A model generated the notes under the pieces. That model had not been told where the DNA came from and searched no databases. It saw only the letters and a program-made list of their open reading frames with translations. A stretch of 64,000 bases of DNA from Apoda limacodes (Eukaryota; Arthropoda; Insecta; Lepidoptera; Limacodidae), in contig OX291549.1 of NCBI GenBank assembly GCA_946406115.1, forward strand, positions 20,545,901-20,609,900, read 5' to 3'. How positions within the stretch are numbered: position 1 is the stretch's first letter; the number at the start of each line of letters is the position of its first letter. This document shows positions 36,418-49,700 of the stretch, piece after piece. The position numbers and the translations under genes were made by a program.

Positions 36418-37771
36418 TTAACCGTCGACATCGTGTTCACAAATGAAGAAACACTTGTGGAAACACCCGATATCGTTAAGTTCTCCGTTGTAGAACATGG
36501 ACCCGCACCGCTCCTGGTCTCCACCGTCGGGCTGGTTATAGCCCCACCTGCTGTATCCAGTTTCTTGCAGAGACTTGCCTGGTAATTTATACATTTAAAT
36601 TAAGCTTGGCCCATAGAGATATACACAGAACAATCTTGTATTTGAATATGTAGTTCTCACATTATAAGGGTTGTAAAACCCTTTATATTGTGGTAACTGG
36701 ATTGTAAAATTTTAAAAATAATCTAATAACTAATAATTCCAATAATTAAGTTAGCTTTTACTGTACTAAATGTGACAACTACTTACATTGTAAGGATTTG
36801 TCTCGTGTATAGTTTGTAATACTAATAAGGACGGGTAACACAGGGTAAGAGTAAAGCTTGGTAGTCGTACATAAAACCGCGGCAAGACCAATTTGATGTC
36901 AAATAAAAAAAATCACAGTAGGGACGCTCAAGATTATCTATCGTTTCTAAAATATTGATTTTAAAATTAACAATATTGTCGAGTGAATGTTTATGACAAG
37001 CATCCTTTTAAGCTCATCACACACGGAGTTATAATAATAAAATATATTTTCGCATTTATTAATATTATAGCTCCGTGTGTGATGGGCCTAATACTTGGAA
37101 GAAGATATATCTTGGCATAATTGATAACTTTTTCAATATTATATTATTTATGTAATAACTTCTTGCAGCCACATATCAAATATATATAAACGATATATAC
37201 GTATAAGTAATAAGTTCTCGTAGAACGTTTATAATATTAGGGTGCATAGATGCATTAAGGACTCAACTCCACGTTGTCATACATTTATTCTTCCACTTCT
37301 CGAGTTTGTAGTTTGCTACTACTTTACAAATTACTGCAAATTGCAAACATATTACATATGTTTAAATAAATGTCACCTTGAAATAGTCAATTATATTTGT
37401 TTTCTTGTGATTTTTTTTTCATTTTATTCGAAACACAAGAATAAGAAGAAAAAAATTTGTAGAGTTAAGCCGTCTGCACACGACGTGAGCCAAAACTTTA
37501 TATTCGATTCGTATCGTACCATGAATACTTTTCCATCCATTGCCATCTAAATTGCGGAAACCTAAATGAACGGCACCGGCGAGGTAATTTCCTTGGACTT
37601 GGTCTTTGGGCGCCCTATCAGTGATCTTTGCCAGATGGTCAGCCTCCGCCTGACTGTTGATCACCGCCAGATACGACTGTTCCGCGGTGCACACTTCGTT
37701 GGCCTCTGTCCAGTTCATGGGTGTTAGGTGGAACTTATAACACCTTTCTTGAGCTGTATTATATATGTAAC
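36418..37771 (-). CDS. L2 module 10: terminal CTLD, QPD type, with stop codon (exon A 37520-37771, exon B 36418-36578)
   Basis: This domain differs from all others in the array. Exon A (252 b; acceptor TTGCAG) has [28 protein letters not shown] and G-W-K-S-I-H-G, the pattern of ordinary insect immulectin-type CTLDs; its donor G|GTACGA is weak. Exon B (161 b) has [27 protein letters not shown] and stops at TAA 36418-36420. QPD predicts galactose-type binding from family knowledge. No transmembrane or tail segment follows, so the protein end is extracellular or secreted. Confidence 0.88.
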
Positions 37772-40700
37772 CTGCAATAATAAAATTTTTTATAGTGATA
37801 TGACAATTTGCAACAACCTCGACATCAATTAAGTCACCTTAGTCCAGTCCAGTCAGGAACAGAGTTGCAGCGGTGGGCTTATCACCTGTCACGATGGCAG
37901 GACTCAAGTCGTTGGTGAAAAGAAGCTTTTGGTATAGGTTTGTTTGCAGCCGCTGGTTACCCCTTTCAGGGGATTGGGACAGTGATGATTATAAACACAT
38001 ATTACTAAGCCATTAGGCGAACGAAATAGAAATATGTTCTTACTTAAATCTGTCATATTACACAAGAAATTCGAATTTAACGCAGCGAGCTTCTTCTTGC
38101 ATACAAATGGATTTAAATTGTCACAGTTGTCTTCATCAAGGATTCCGTCGCTCATGAGCAAAGTGCATCTGTGATCGTCGATTCCGCCAGTTGGTTTACC
38201 GGGTGCCCATTTGTTGTAGACTTCTCCTGCTGGACGACCTTTAATAATATGTAGTAATAATAATCATTATTTCAGTCAATAGGACCATAAGACACATTTA
38301 CAGAACATATTATTCATTTACACTTTGTACTAGTATGAAAAAAGAAAACAGTTTTAGTAGGTTATTGTAGATTTATTTATTACAGCATGTGAAAACGTCA
38401 TTATTACACTGCTCTTTAGAAAACTCGCGACGCAGTGTCTAACTATAGCATTTGAGTTTAAGGGGCAGTACTATGTGACAGAAAACCTTAGTGAAAACAA
38501 GAATGGCGCGATATCAATATGTAACTGAGCGTGCGTGAGTAATGCAGCTACATCTTAACTCACTGAGTTTTTTATTGAAATACAAGAAATAAATTTATAG
38601 TTTATTACACATCAATGTTATCAAAAAATGTTTACTTCAGAAGTTTAAAGCACTATCACGGCTATGCTTTAGCAAATTTGAAACTTAATAGCAATTAAAA
38701 CTTCGAAGATTTCTTGGTCAAAATAATCATGTTTTCATTTTTGTCAGGGTTTGAACCATTAAATTAGGATCATTAAATTTCAGTCAGGTCTACGCAGCGG
38801 ATCCGGAGAAATCCTTGCCAAAAAAAAATTTTGACAGTGTAGCCTCTTAAGAATAAGAAGTTCAGTATGAAATTGAGTACATAACAAACGGATTACATAC
38901 TAATTTCATTATTTCATTTTCAACTTCACAAAAAATTTGACATGTTACGCAGTTTAGCGGCCGCTATCTAGCCACAAGTTTGGCACACGTTCCTGAGTTG
39001 AACTTTTAGACATAGCTAACCTAAATAAGTGATTGGCGATCCCTAATATATAAACAACAGGGTTAACATACCATCAATTGTTTCATATGTTCCTTTACTA
39101 GTACCAGCAATACCAATGAGTAATCTATTAATAACTTGACTTTGATTCCAAAATCCCAATATTATCTCTGCTTCACGTTCATTTTCTGGATAAAACAAAC
39201 TAGCTCCTTCTTTAAGACAAGTCTCTTTAGCATTCTGCCCATTTCGATGTATTGTATGTATTTTGTACAAATTTTGAATATCTTCGAGATACGTGTAATC
39301 TTTAAGGAAATTCCTTATTCGTTTTGGCACTGAGAATATACAATTTCATTACTTTACTTTAGTAAGCATTTAATACTTAAAAATTATTTAGTTATATATT
39401 AAAGTGTAGGTAATGTATATTATCTATAAAGTCAGTATGGAAATGTAACAAAATCAAAGAAAACCATCAAATGTAAGAATAGTTGAGTAGTAGTATTTTT
39501 AGGCAATTTAGCAAACAGAAATTTAGAATTTAATTTTAAAGACAATTAAAACTAGTAAAAAACAAAATATTTTGTGATAAGTTTCGGAAGTACCACAAAA
39601 TAAGTTGATGCAGAAAAGTATCACAAAATATTTAGGCGCAAAAAGTCCAACTAAATGATGTACTTGCCGCCGCGTGACTCAGTACCTAATGCAGCACTCG
39701 CGACTAACTTCTCACTGTTAATTCTTTGAAAAATCTTTAAAACGTGACGTGTGCGTAGAAGGGTTTAGCCTGCTTAGTGTGTGTGCAGTGGCCATTTCCA
39801 TACCAAACGCAATAAGGCCTTCCCCCGCACGCAAACGACGGATACACATGAGCTTAAGGAATTGCAGAGGAACTGACAGAGACTACTATCACATAGTATC
39901 ATAATCGCGATTGCCACGCCACTGAGTCACACTGCGATAAGTACAAAAATTGAGTATATGCATAATGAGTAGACCTTCTGTAAATACTTATTTTGTACGC
40001 TTAATGAAAGAATAAAAGACATGTCATGAACAAGTAATGTTATAAAATAGTGTAAGGAAAATAGTACAGTATAAGCAAACCATGCGCCTGATCGAGTTAT
40101 CCGGACACACACGCCTATACAGATCTCACTGCGCTCTCTCTACTTTTCTAGAGATTTTGACTTGCACGATGTATCAGCAGTATTTTTTATGGATTACATT
40201 ACTATTTTCCTTATACTATAGTTACAGTTTATATCAGTATATATATGCTTTATATGACTATAATTTGATATTGTCTGACCTTTTTTAACTTTATCACAGA
40301 CAGCGTTTCCATCTTTTAAGTCGGATTTCTTTTTACAAATAAATTGATTTGTTTTCTGGCAGTTGTCATCATTAAATAAAGCGTTTTCACGATCAATAAC
40401 GACGCAGCGTTCTTTGTCTCCGCTGTTGTTTGGTTCACTCTTTCCCCAATTATTATAGACTTCCCATATGGGACGACCTAATTCATATTAAATAAAAACT
40501 ATTTATTTATCTTAACAAGCTAAATTTTAGGGTAAGGAAGGGCAAGATAAAAGGGGCGCGTAGTTTTTCAAGACGAAATTTACGCTTTCCTGACACTTAT
40601 CTTTACAACGGTAGTTTATTAATTTTGATTTCTAAACGGTAGTTTAATTTGTTGTTGCAGGTTTTTTTTTATACCACTAAGGTGGCAAACAAGTTTGTCG

Positions 40701-43700
40701 TCCGCCTGATGGTAAGCAGTCGCCGCAGTCTATGGACGCTTGCAACACCTGGCGCATCATTTGCGCGATGCCGACCCTTCAAAAAAGTAATTACTTCGTG
40801 TTACATACTAATATACTATAAGTACACAATAAATGTTTAATTTTATCAGTTGAGTCCAGTACAACTTGTGCAGTACAAGTGAGTGAAATCGTCTTGACAA
40901 ACTCCTAGTACAGGAAATAAATACGTTGATAGACAAAAGTAAATAGAACTTACCATCAATAGTTTCAAATTGTCCTAGAACTGGGCTATTGATTCCAAGA
41001 AAAACCCATTGGAAGGGATGAGTTTCTACCCAAAATTTAATAACTGCTTTGGTTTCGCACTCATTTTCCGGGTAAAATAAGAATCCTCCTTCTTTAAAAC
41101 AACTTTTTTTAGCTTCAAACCAATTTTGAGCCAACGGAAATATTTTGTACAAGCTTTGCGTTTCTTCGAGATATTTGTAATCTTTTTGTGCAAGACGATT
41201 GTCATCTAAATAAATAAAGTTCATTATTAAATCTTATATATTGATTAAGTGTGATTGTGACGAAATTAACATAACATATTCATGCAAATGTTTGCAAGAA
41301 TACGTCTACTAGTTTCGTCTAAGTAACTATTTTTTTTTTTTTTATTAGAAATAAAAATGGGTTAAACTTACCTACCTAGTTCTACAAATTTTTAATTAGT
41401 TATGTATGCACTAATAAACTTTAACCTTGCTAATAGGTATCAACATTTATTTTAACAGTCTTAAAAACCATAACAGTTGGCAAAGGTAGGTATGTATTTT
41501 ATTAACGACTCGAATACAATAGTTTGAATTCGCATTAAAAATTTGATGTGAATTACCTGGGAAATTGTCGAGTTTACTACAAGCACTGCTTTTAGGTGAA
41601 TAAATTTTCTTCTTGCAAATGAAAGGAATCTTAATATTACACTGGTCATCCACTAAAGTACCATCGCGAAAAAGTATGACACAAGCCTCATTAGCATTGT
41701 CTGGTTCACCAGGACGCCAGTTAGTGTAAGCAAACCAATGTGGTCGACCTGAAATGAATAAATTTACATATATCCAAGTAAATTTGAATGCGAAAGTTAG
41801 TGAGTGTGTGTGTTATAATCTTTATTACTGTTTCGCGCCACAACAACTGAGCCGATTTGGCTGAAATTTTAAATGGAGATGGCTTATACCCTGGATTCAC
41901 TAAGAGGCTAAAATCAAATTTTATAACCGAATGACAAATACAGATATAGCGTGCTATACCGCAAAACTTTCTTATTAACTAATGAGTTGCCGTAGGAATA
42001 TCACTTTCATAACCAAATTTAACGCGTGTAGATAATATAAAGTTAAAAAAAAAACAACACTAAAAAAAACACTAAGTGGCTCTTGGTGCTAGTGTTTGCT
42101 AATTAAGGGGGCTATCGGTAAAAAACAGAAATTTGATATGTTTTCAAGCAAAATTACACGTAAATAGCAATAATTTTATGTAAACTTATTTTGTTACCGC
42201 ACTGAGTGTATCTATATCTAGTATTTGTATTAAACTAAAATTAGAATAATTCTGATTATGTATCGAAAAAAAACTTATTGGGAATCATGATTTTGAGATT
42301 TTTCGGTCAGAGTCAATTTTAAACTGAAATTATGGATTAACGGCGAATTTAGGAAATCTAAAAAAGGAACCAGAATTTAACCAAATTTAACATCATCCAG
42401 TTTAGTACTAAGACTATGACAACTTTAAAAATATAGACTTTTGTAATAAGACTTCTGGTCAACAAACGACACTTATAAAAAGCGAATGTTTTTAATTATT
42501 TTTCATTACTATCAACTTTCAATTTGTGTGAGTCGCGCACATTTACGAGTGGAAATCGAGAGTTTGTATAGCGGGCGGCCCGTTTACGGATAACACTCTT
42601 AAGTGTTTACTTATACATTGTAAAATATAGCTTAAGTTCTGCGAAAACTGTCAAAGAAACATGCCCAGTGATGGGATGATGTTGATAATTTACCGTTAGT
42701 AAAGATAATTGATGCTATTATTATATATGTTTGAATATATTTTTCATTGAAAAATAAAATAATCTCTTTCTCCTTTCCCTCTTTCCCCTGTTTCTCCTTT
42801 CCGCTCTCAATTAACTTATTCAGAAAACTTCTCGGCAGTCGTGGGCACAAAAACTCACCAAAGATTGAACGCAATGGGTCGAACACAAACAAACAAGACA
42901 CCATGTTTATATACCTATACATATAGAAAAGAAAGCTTAAATCCAATATTAAAATTTATAAAGTTACTTTTTTTTTTGATTGATTTTAGTTGCAAAATCG
43001 ATAACTAATAATTTATAGTTACGACAATCCGGGGAAGTCTCTCATTTCGTGCACGCAACAATAAAGTATGGCATTGTAAAGTATACATTTAACCGTCTGA
43101 GAATATGAAATTTCATAGACGTGATTCCTCGAAATGCTTGTTTTTAGCTATACGATTACTTATTAGTCCTATTTTGTTAGCTCTTGTTTCTGAGAGGTGG
43201 AGACCTGGTCACCTAAGACACAGGGAAACCTAGTTTGGGTGACCAGTTTCCCACAACATATATTGTCAATGTATGTTATGGGAAATAATTAAAATAATGT
43301 ATCAATGACAGCTGTCGCAGAGCCTATCCTATTTGTACTATATTCAATCAGGGCCATCTAACGAAAGTATAACATCTTAATTTTCAGTACTGTTATAATA
43401 TTGCAAATAAATACTTTTTCAAATCAAACAATAATTATTAAAATAGGTTTCTAAAAACACTTTTGAATCGTCAATACAATATAAACAATGTTAATTTCTG
43501 CCAAAAAGAGCTGGCAAAAAGTTCTATTTAAACTAATAATACAATACTTTGATAGCTAAAGAGTATACAATATGTACCGAAACACTTATTAGGTTATAAA
43601 AATAAGTTATTAAGCTACTAAAAACAAAGTCAATCATATCAATTATAATTTTTTGTTTTTATGTAGCGTAGGAGCGCACCATGTGTCAAATATCGTCAAT

Positions 43701-46700
43701 CGAGTGAAGGAATTCAGATATTTAAGAGAATTCTGATATTAAATAGTACTTTGCACAATCATAATAATATGTACATACATATACTTAAAACTATCCATAC
43801 TATCCATAAATTTTCGCAATACGTTCCTGAAATGACTACAAAGTACGGAAGTACAAAAAAATATTACATACCGTCTATTGTTTCAAATTTCGCCATAGAT
43901 GGACTCGATATACCTATGTAAACTCTGCGAAATATTTGTGTACGAGTCCAAAAGCCAATAACGACGTCAGCTTCGCATTTATTATTAGGGTAAAATAGAT
44001 TAGCTCCTTCTGCAAGACAGGCTTGCTGAGCATTGTGCCAATTATGAAACTCTGTATGTATTTTATAGAAACTTTGCGTGTCTTCGAAGTATGTGTAGTC
44101 TTGCCGGAATGTGATATTTTGATTTTCGTCTGTAAACAACACAATTTTTAGTGTATTTATGTACTAGGAGCGCATAAGTTGACTAAAACTTGGTCCGTCA
44201 CTACGACCACAAGAAACCACGGCTTAAGTTGATTTTAGTTTGTTTTACCGTATTAAAATAAGTGGACCGGTAGTCAAAATTTGTCATTGTTAACTACGTA
44301 TAAACGTATTTTAGATTGAAGTTCATGGACCGTGTGGTTGTGACATCATTTGGTCATTTGTAGTCCATATTGTCGTTTGTTTATATGTCGTGGACTGTTC
44401 TCATAGTCGGCATTTTCTCCAGACACTATTGTGCCGCGATAGATCAATGTGCTTGTAAAAAATGTAATAAAAAAAATGACTTTGACCTTTACTATGTTTT
44501 GTTCCCAAAAGCTTAGGGTTGTGTAAGACATGAGGACAAAACCTGCGGAGGAGTACCAGTTAGGGAATAAAGAGGGAAGATAAGAAAATAAAAAAATTCA
44601 GTTTGCTTACTTGTTTCGGGTTTGACTTGAATCGAATTCGTTTTTATTGCATCGACTGTTATCTTGCATATAAATGCATAGCTCTTCACGCATTGATCGT
44701 CGTTGAGGGTTCCATCGCGTTTTAGTATGACGCAATATTCCTCGCCATTTCTATTATTTGGTTCATCACGATCCCATTTGTTATATACATCTCGGACTGG
44801 ACGACCTGTATTTTATTCGTTAATTAGTTATATTCATAATCTATTAATGTACCATAAACTATTTATAGTACATTAATAGATTTATCCCACCAATATTATA
44901 AATACGAAGGTCTTGAATATGCTCGTCATCGGCAGGAAGTTTTGGATTTTAGTGTATTTTAGACGGACTAGCACACAAACACAGCAGTAATCTTCAGAAG
45001 CTTTATTTGAATTTAAAGAATCTTGAACATTACATACCATCAATAGTCATAAATTTGAAGACAGAAGGTGTAGTGTCTTTAGTCGGATTTGAAACACCAA
45101 TGTAAACCCAATTAAATGGTTGTGTTTGTTTCATATAATCTAAAACAATGTTTGCTTCGCGTTCATTTTCCGGGAAAAACAAAGTAGTGCCTTCTTTTAT
45201 ACATTCTTCTCTGGCATCTTGCCAATTTTGTGATATTGTATGTATTTTGTAAAAACTTCTGGCATCTTCTAAATATTGATAGTCTTTTCGGAAAATATCC
45301 AGTTTTGAATCTGTATTTATAACGTGAATAGTTTAAAAATTGTTACTCAATTAGGTACTTAAAAAAATTGAGCACCAGTTTGTTTATTTATTATATTTTT
45401 TTTTATTTACTGATGATGAGAGTAGATTAGAAAAAAGAAAGAAGCTCTCAAAATACTTGTTTGCAAAAAGGACAACGCCTAGCACAGAATAATTAATACT
45501 AATGCTATACTCTCAGGCCAGGCCCCTTATAGCCCTAATATAGAACCAGCCAGTTGTACGCCACATCGCTTTGCAATGGAGCCATTAAAAACCACTCATG
45601 TAAAATTACTTACTTATTGTTTCAGGTTTATCACAAGTAGCAATATCTTGATCCATTCTTTTCTTACATATAAAGGGAAAATTCGAACCACATCTTTCAT
45701 CATTATAAGCACCGTTACGCAGAAGTACAACACAATCCTCATCACCATTCGCATTGTTAGGTTCTCCGGGTTGCCACCTGTTATATACGTCCCAGACTGG
45801 GCGACCTGGAAAATACGTGTCCTGTTCACAGCTTATGCAATATCCTAATGCAAAAAATCATTTTCATTACATACGCATAATCATAGCGCATACCTTTAAA
45901 TAAAATCCATATGTAATTATCTGACTATAAGTAATTGAAGGAATTGTAGAACATCAGCTAACTATATGTATACCTAACTAAATTACACACTTTATAATCA
46001 AATGTTTAAGTTATAAGTTTATTTTTACGAACAGTAAAATTTAATATTACTTTTTTTTTGTCATTTGTCTCATCTCTGCTCAATCTTCTTTTTTACAGAA
46101 TTTAGTTTTAGTTTTACAGTATAGACCGCAAAAGTAGTGAAGTCACAAACGTCGGCTGACTTCTACTTTAAACTAAAAGGTAGGTAAAAAAAATATCACA
46201 TGTTTTAAATGGCACTTGTTTATCATAGCTGGAAAAAAGATCTTTACCATCATGTTCAAAGATAAATTTTGGTTAATTTTAAATGAGATCTCGTAATACC
46301 TACGTACCATCGATGGTTTCAAACGATCCCTTAATCGGGCTTGAGATCCCGACGAATATCCTATTAAAGGGTTGCGTTTGATTCCACAATTCCAATACAA
46401 CATTGGCCTCGCACCTGCTTCCTGGATAAAATAAACTAGCACCTTCCTTGGCACAAATTTCCTTAGCATCTTGCCACCGGTGACGTACAGTATGTATTTT
46501 ATAGAAACTCCGTGTATCATCAAGATACGTATAGTCTTTCCTAAATTTCACACCTGGTTGTTCATCTACAAAAATAAAACGACTTTAATTACTCCTACGA
46601 TCTTTTTCTTTGTCAATTTTATTTTTCTGTAAGCAAAACGCGTTCATAGAACTTACGGGCGCATCATTCTATTCTATCCAGTAATAAAAGCTGTGTGTTC

Positions 46701-49700
46701 AAAATATGAACTACGCGCACACTTCACGCGAGCAATTATGCTTAATAAGTTTTAACTTCAGCCCAAACTTTTTAATCCATAAATTCTCTAGATGTGGCCA
46801 TGGCCTGGCGTTGTTTTCTCTACTTTTATTTCCGCCATTTTAATTGTGTTTTGGTGAGTTTATTGATTTACTAGCGTTTGCCCGCGGTTCCACCCGCCCT
46901 AAATTAGGTCATCGGTGTAGGATATCAACGGCAACTACTCAATTTTAGAAAAAAATCTGACTCACACTTGAAGTTTTCAAGTAGCCCTTGCCAAATATTA
47001 TCTCAATCGGTACAGCTGTTTAAGCGTAAAGAGGTAACAGACAGACACACAGGCTGAGACAAAGGTAATTCCAAATTTATACATGGATTCACCTTATATT
47101 TTTATTTATTTACTTGCAAATGTGATGAAAAACATTGTGTGTAGCATGAAAGCCTTAGCACTTGGGCTTCTAAATAGCCTCTCGTTAGTATTTTCTTCCT
47201 TACTACCCTTAATACACACCGTACTTTAAATAGGTACTTTATGTAACAATGGTAAATACACTGATTACTTTCGAGTTTATCACAGAGTCCTTCGCCATTC
47301 TTGGAATCAAGTTTCTTCTTGCAAATGAAGGGAAAGGATTTTTCACATTGAACATCGTTTAATGTTCCATCACCAAGAAGTATAACGCAGTTTTCATTGC
47401 CATGTTCATTGTTTGGTTCTCCAGGTCGCCAATTATTGTATACATCCGATATTGATTCATCTAAAAATGACAAAATATAAGTATCACTGTGACAATATCG
47501 TGATATGTGTGGATTGGTTTAAATTTTATTGTAGAAAAACCAGTGTTTATTTTAAATAGAAAACAAAAATAAAATAAGTTTAATGATGCCACTATGTATA
47601 AAAGAAACATGTTAAAATACACTATTCAGTGTATAAAAATATTAATATATTTGTAAAAATATTTATATATTTGTAAAAATATTTATATATTTGTAAAAAT
47701 ATTTATATATGCGCAATTGATAATTGTGGTGATGCAAGTGTCCATTGGCGGCGGTGACGCTTACCATCAGGCGGACCGCTAGCTTGTTTGCCACCTTAGT
47801 GGTATAAAAAAATTAAACACATCGTAACATTTGATAGAAACTTCCTCGTCCTCTAGCCAGATGGACCAATGACCTGAAAAGGTTGCCGTAAGTTGGATAA
47901 AGAAGGCGATGGACTGTTCATTGGGAAAGATCTATCATCTAGAGCTAGTGTAACAAACTTTTCTGACCCGGTGGTCAAACATCAAAACTAAAGTCGTCAT
48001 ATTAAAATGCTGTGAACTTACGGGACACTACGGACAGACACTGGGTAAGAAAAGTTTGTTGAACTTTAGGCTGATTCATACATATAAAACAGATAATCAT
48101 AAATAATAGTCACACATCCTTACAGTCGAGAGTGTTATATATTCCTTCGCCTCTGCTGGATATTCCAATGTAAACCCATCGTAAAGGGTGTATTTTATTC
48201 CAATAGTCAATTACAGCATTAGTTTCACATTTGTTTACGGGAAAGAATAAACTGGCTCCTTCCTTGGTACAAAAATTTACAGCATCCTTCCAAGTGCGTT
48301 CTTTTGCATGATATTTGTAATAACTATTTGTGTCATTTAAATATTTGTAATCGCTACGGAAGCTTGCTTGTTGTCCTAAAAATACAATTGTATAAACCAA
48401 AGGTATATGGTTGAAACAACACAGCTGGTAACGGCGACGATTCACCGTTATTTTTTATATGTACTACTGACATATGACAGTAGAAAAATAAAATACATAG
48501 TACAAATGCATCGATGTTCTATAAAGGAAGCTATTAAAGGCTGCAGTCTAGCTGTTTTCGACATTTGTTTTAGTCGTAATAAATGATGATTACAGTAGTT
48601 TTTTAACAATTACTAATAAAATATTTTAAATCTAACTATACATCACAGGACACTCCAAGTTTAACGAGTTTAAATAGAGACTGAACGTTTTCTATTTTCT
48701 ATTAGATTTTTAAATTTGATCATTTTAAGGGTTCCGTACCTCAAAAGGAAAAAACGGAACCCTTATAGGATCACTTTGCTGTCCGTCTGTCAAGACCCTT
48801 TTTCTCAGAAACGCGTGGAGGTATCAAGCTAAAATTTATATTAAATACTAAGGTCTACTGTCCCTTGGAGCTGTGAAAAAATCAAACTTCTAAGCCAACG
48901 CAATCAAAAGATACAGCCGTTTATTCGAAACTCGCAAGGGAATCAAAACCTACAGTGTACTTCCCGTGAACTCAGAATTTTGAAATTTGGTACGAAGCAA
49001 CGTCTTATAGTACAGATAAAGGAAAAATTGCGAAAACCGTAAATTTTTAGTTACATCATATAATAAAAATATTTTTAATAATAAACAACAAGTCAAGTCA
49101 AATCAAGTCAAGGTGTTGGCCGAGGGGTTTAAATTTCACTTCACGACCCAAGTGGCGGAGGTTCGAACCCCGGGGTCGGCGTGTACCAATGAGTCTTTTC
49201 TTAATTTCTCAAGTACACTGATTTATTTATTCACACCACTGGCTTTTCGGTGAAGGAAAACATCGTGGGGAAACCTGCATACGTAAAGAAAAAAAAAGAC
49301 GTATGTGAAGTCCACAATCCGCACTGGGTCCACGTGTGGTCTATGACCCAAATCACCCTCGTTGAGGGTAGGCCGAGCCCCAGCAGTGGGGACGTATGAA
49401 GGCTGCAATGATGAATAAACAACAACCCTCGGTGCGCGAGCCAGACTCGCACTTGGCCGGTTTTTTATATATGTTTCCGCTCCGCCCGCTTTCCTTTAAA
49501 AAACACTGTCGTGTTATACTTAGACTTATAAACCGGTCCAGTGCGAGCCGGACTCGAGCACGGAGGTTTTCTGTTAATGGTAAACTATATTGAGGAACAA
49601 ACTTAATTTTGCCGTTGGACATAAGTCGCGTTTAGTTTATTAACTGCAAATAAATTTAAAAAAAAAAAAATATTTTTTGTGATATTCTTATATGGCATTG

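Noticed and set aside
48124..48375. Exon ending in T|GTAAGG read as a broken splice site
   Set aside because: The donor is still good and the frame continues; only one residue at the exon join changes.
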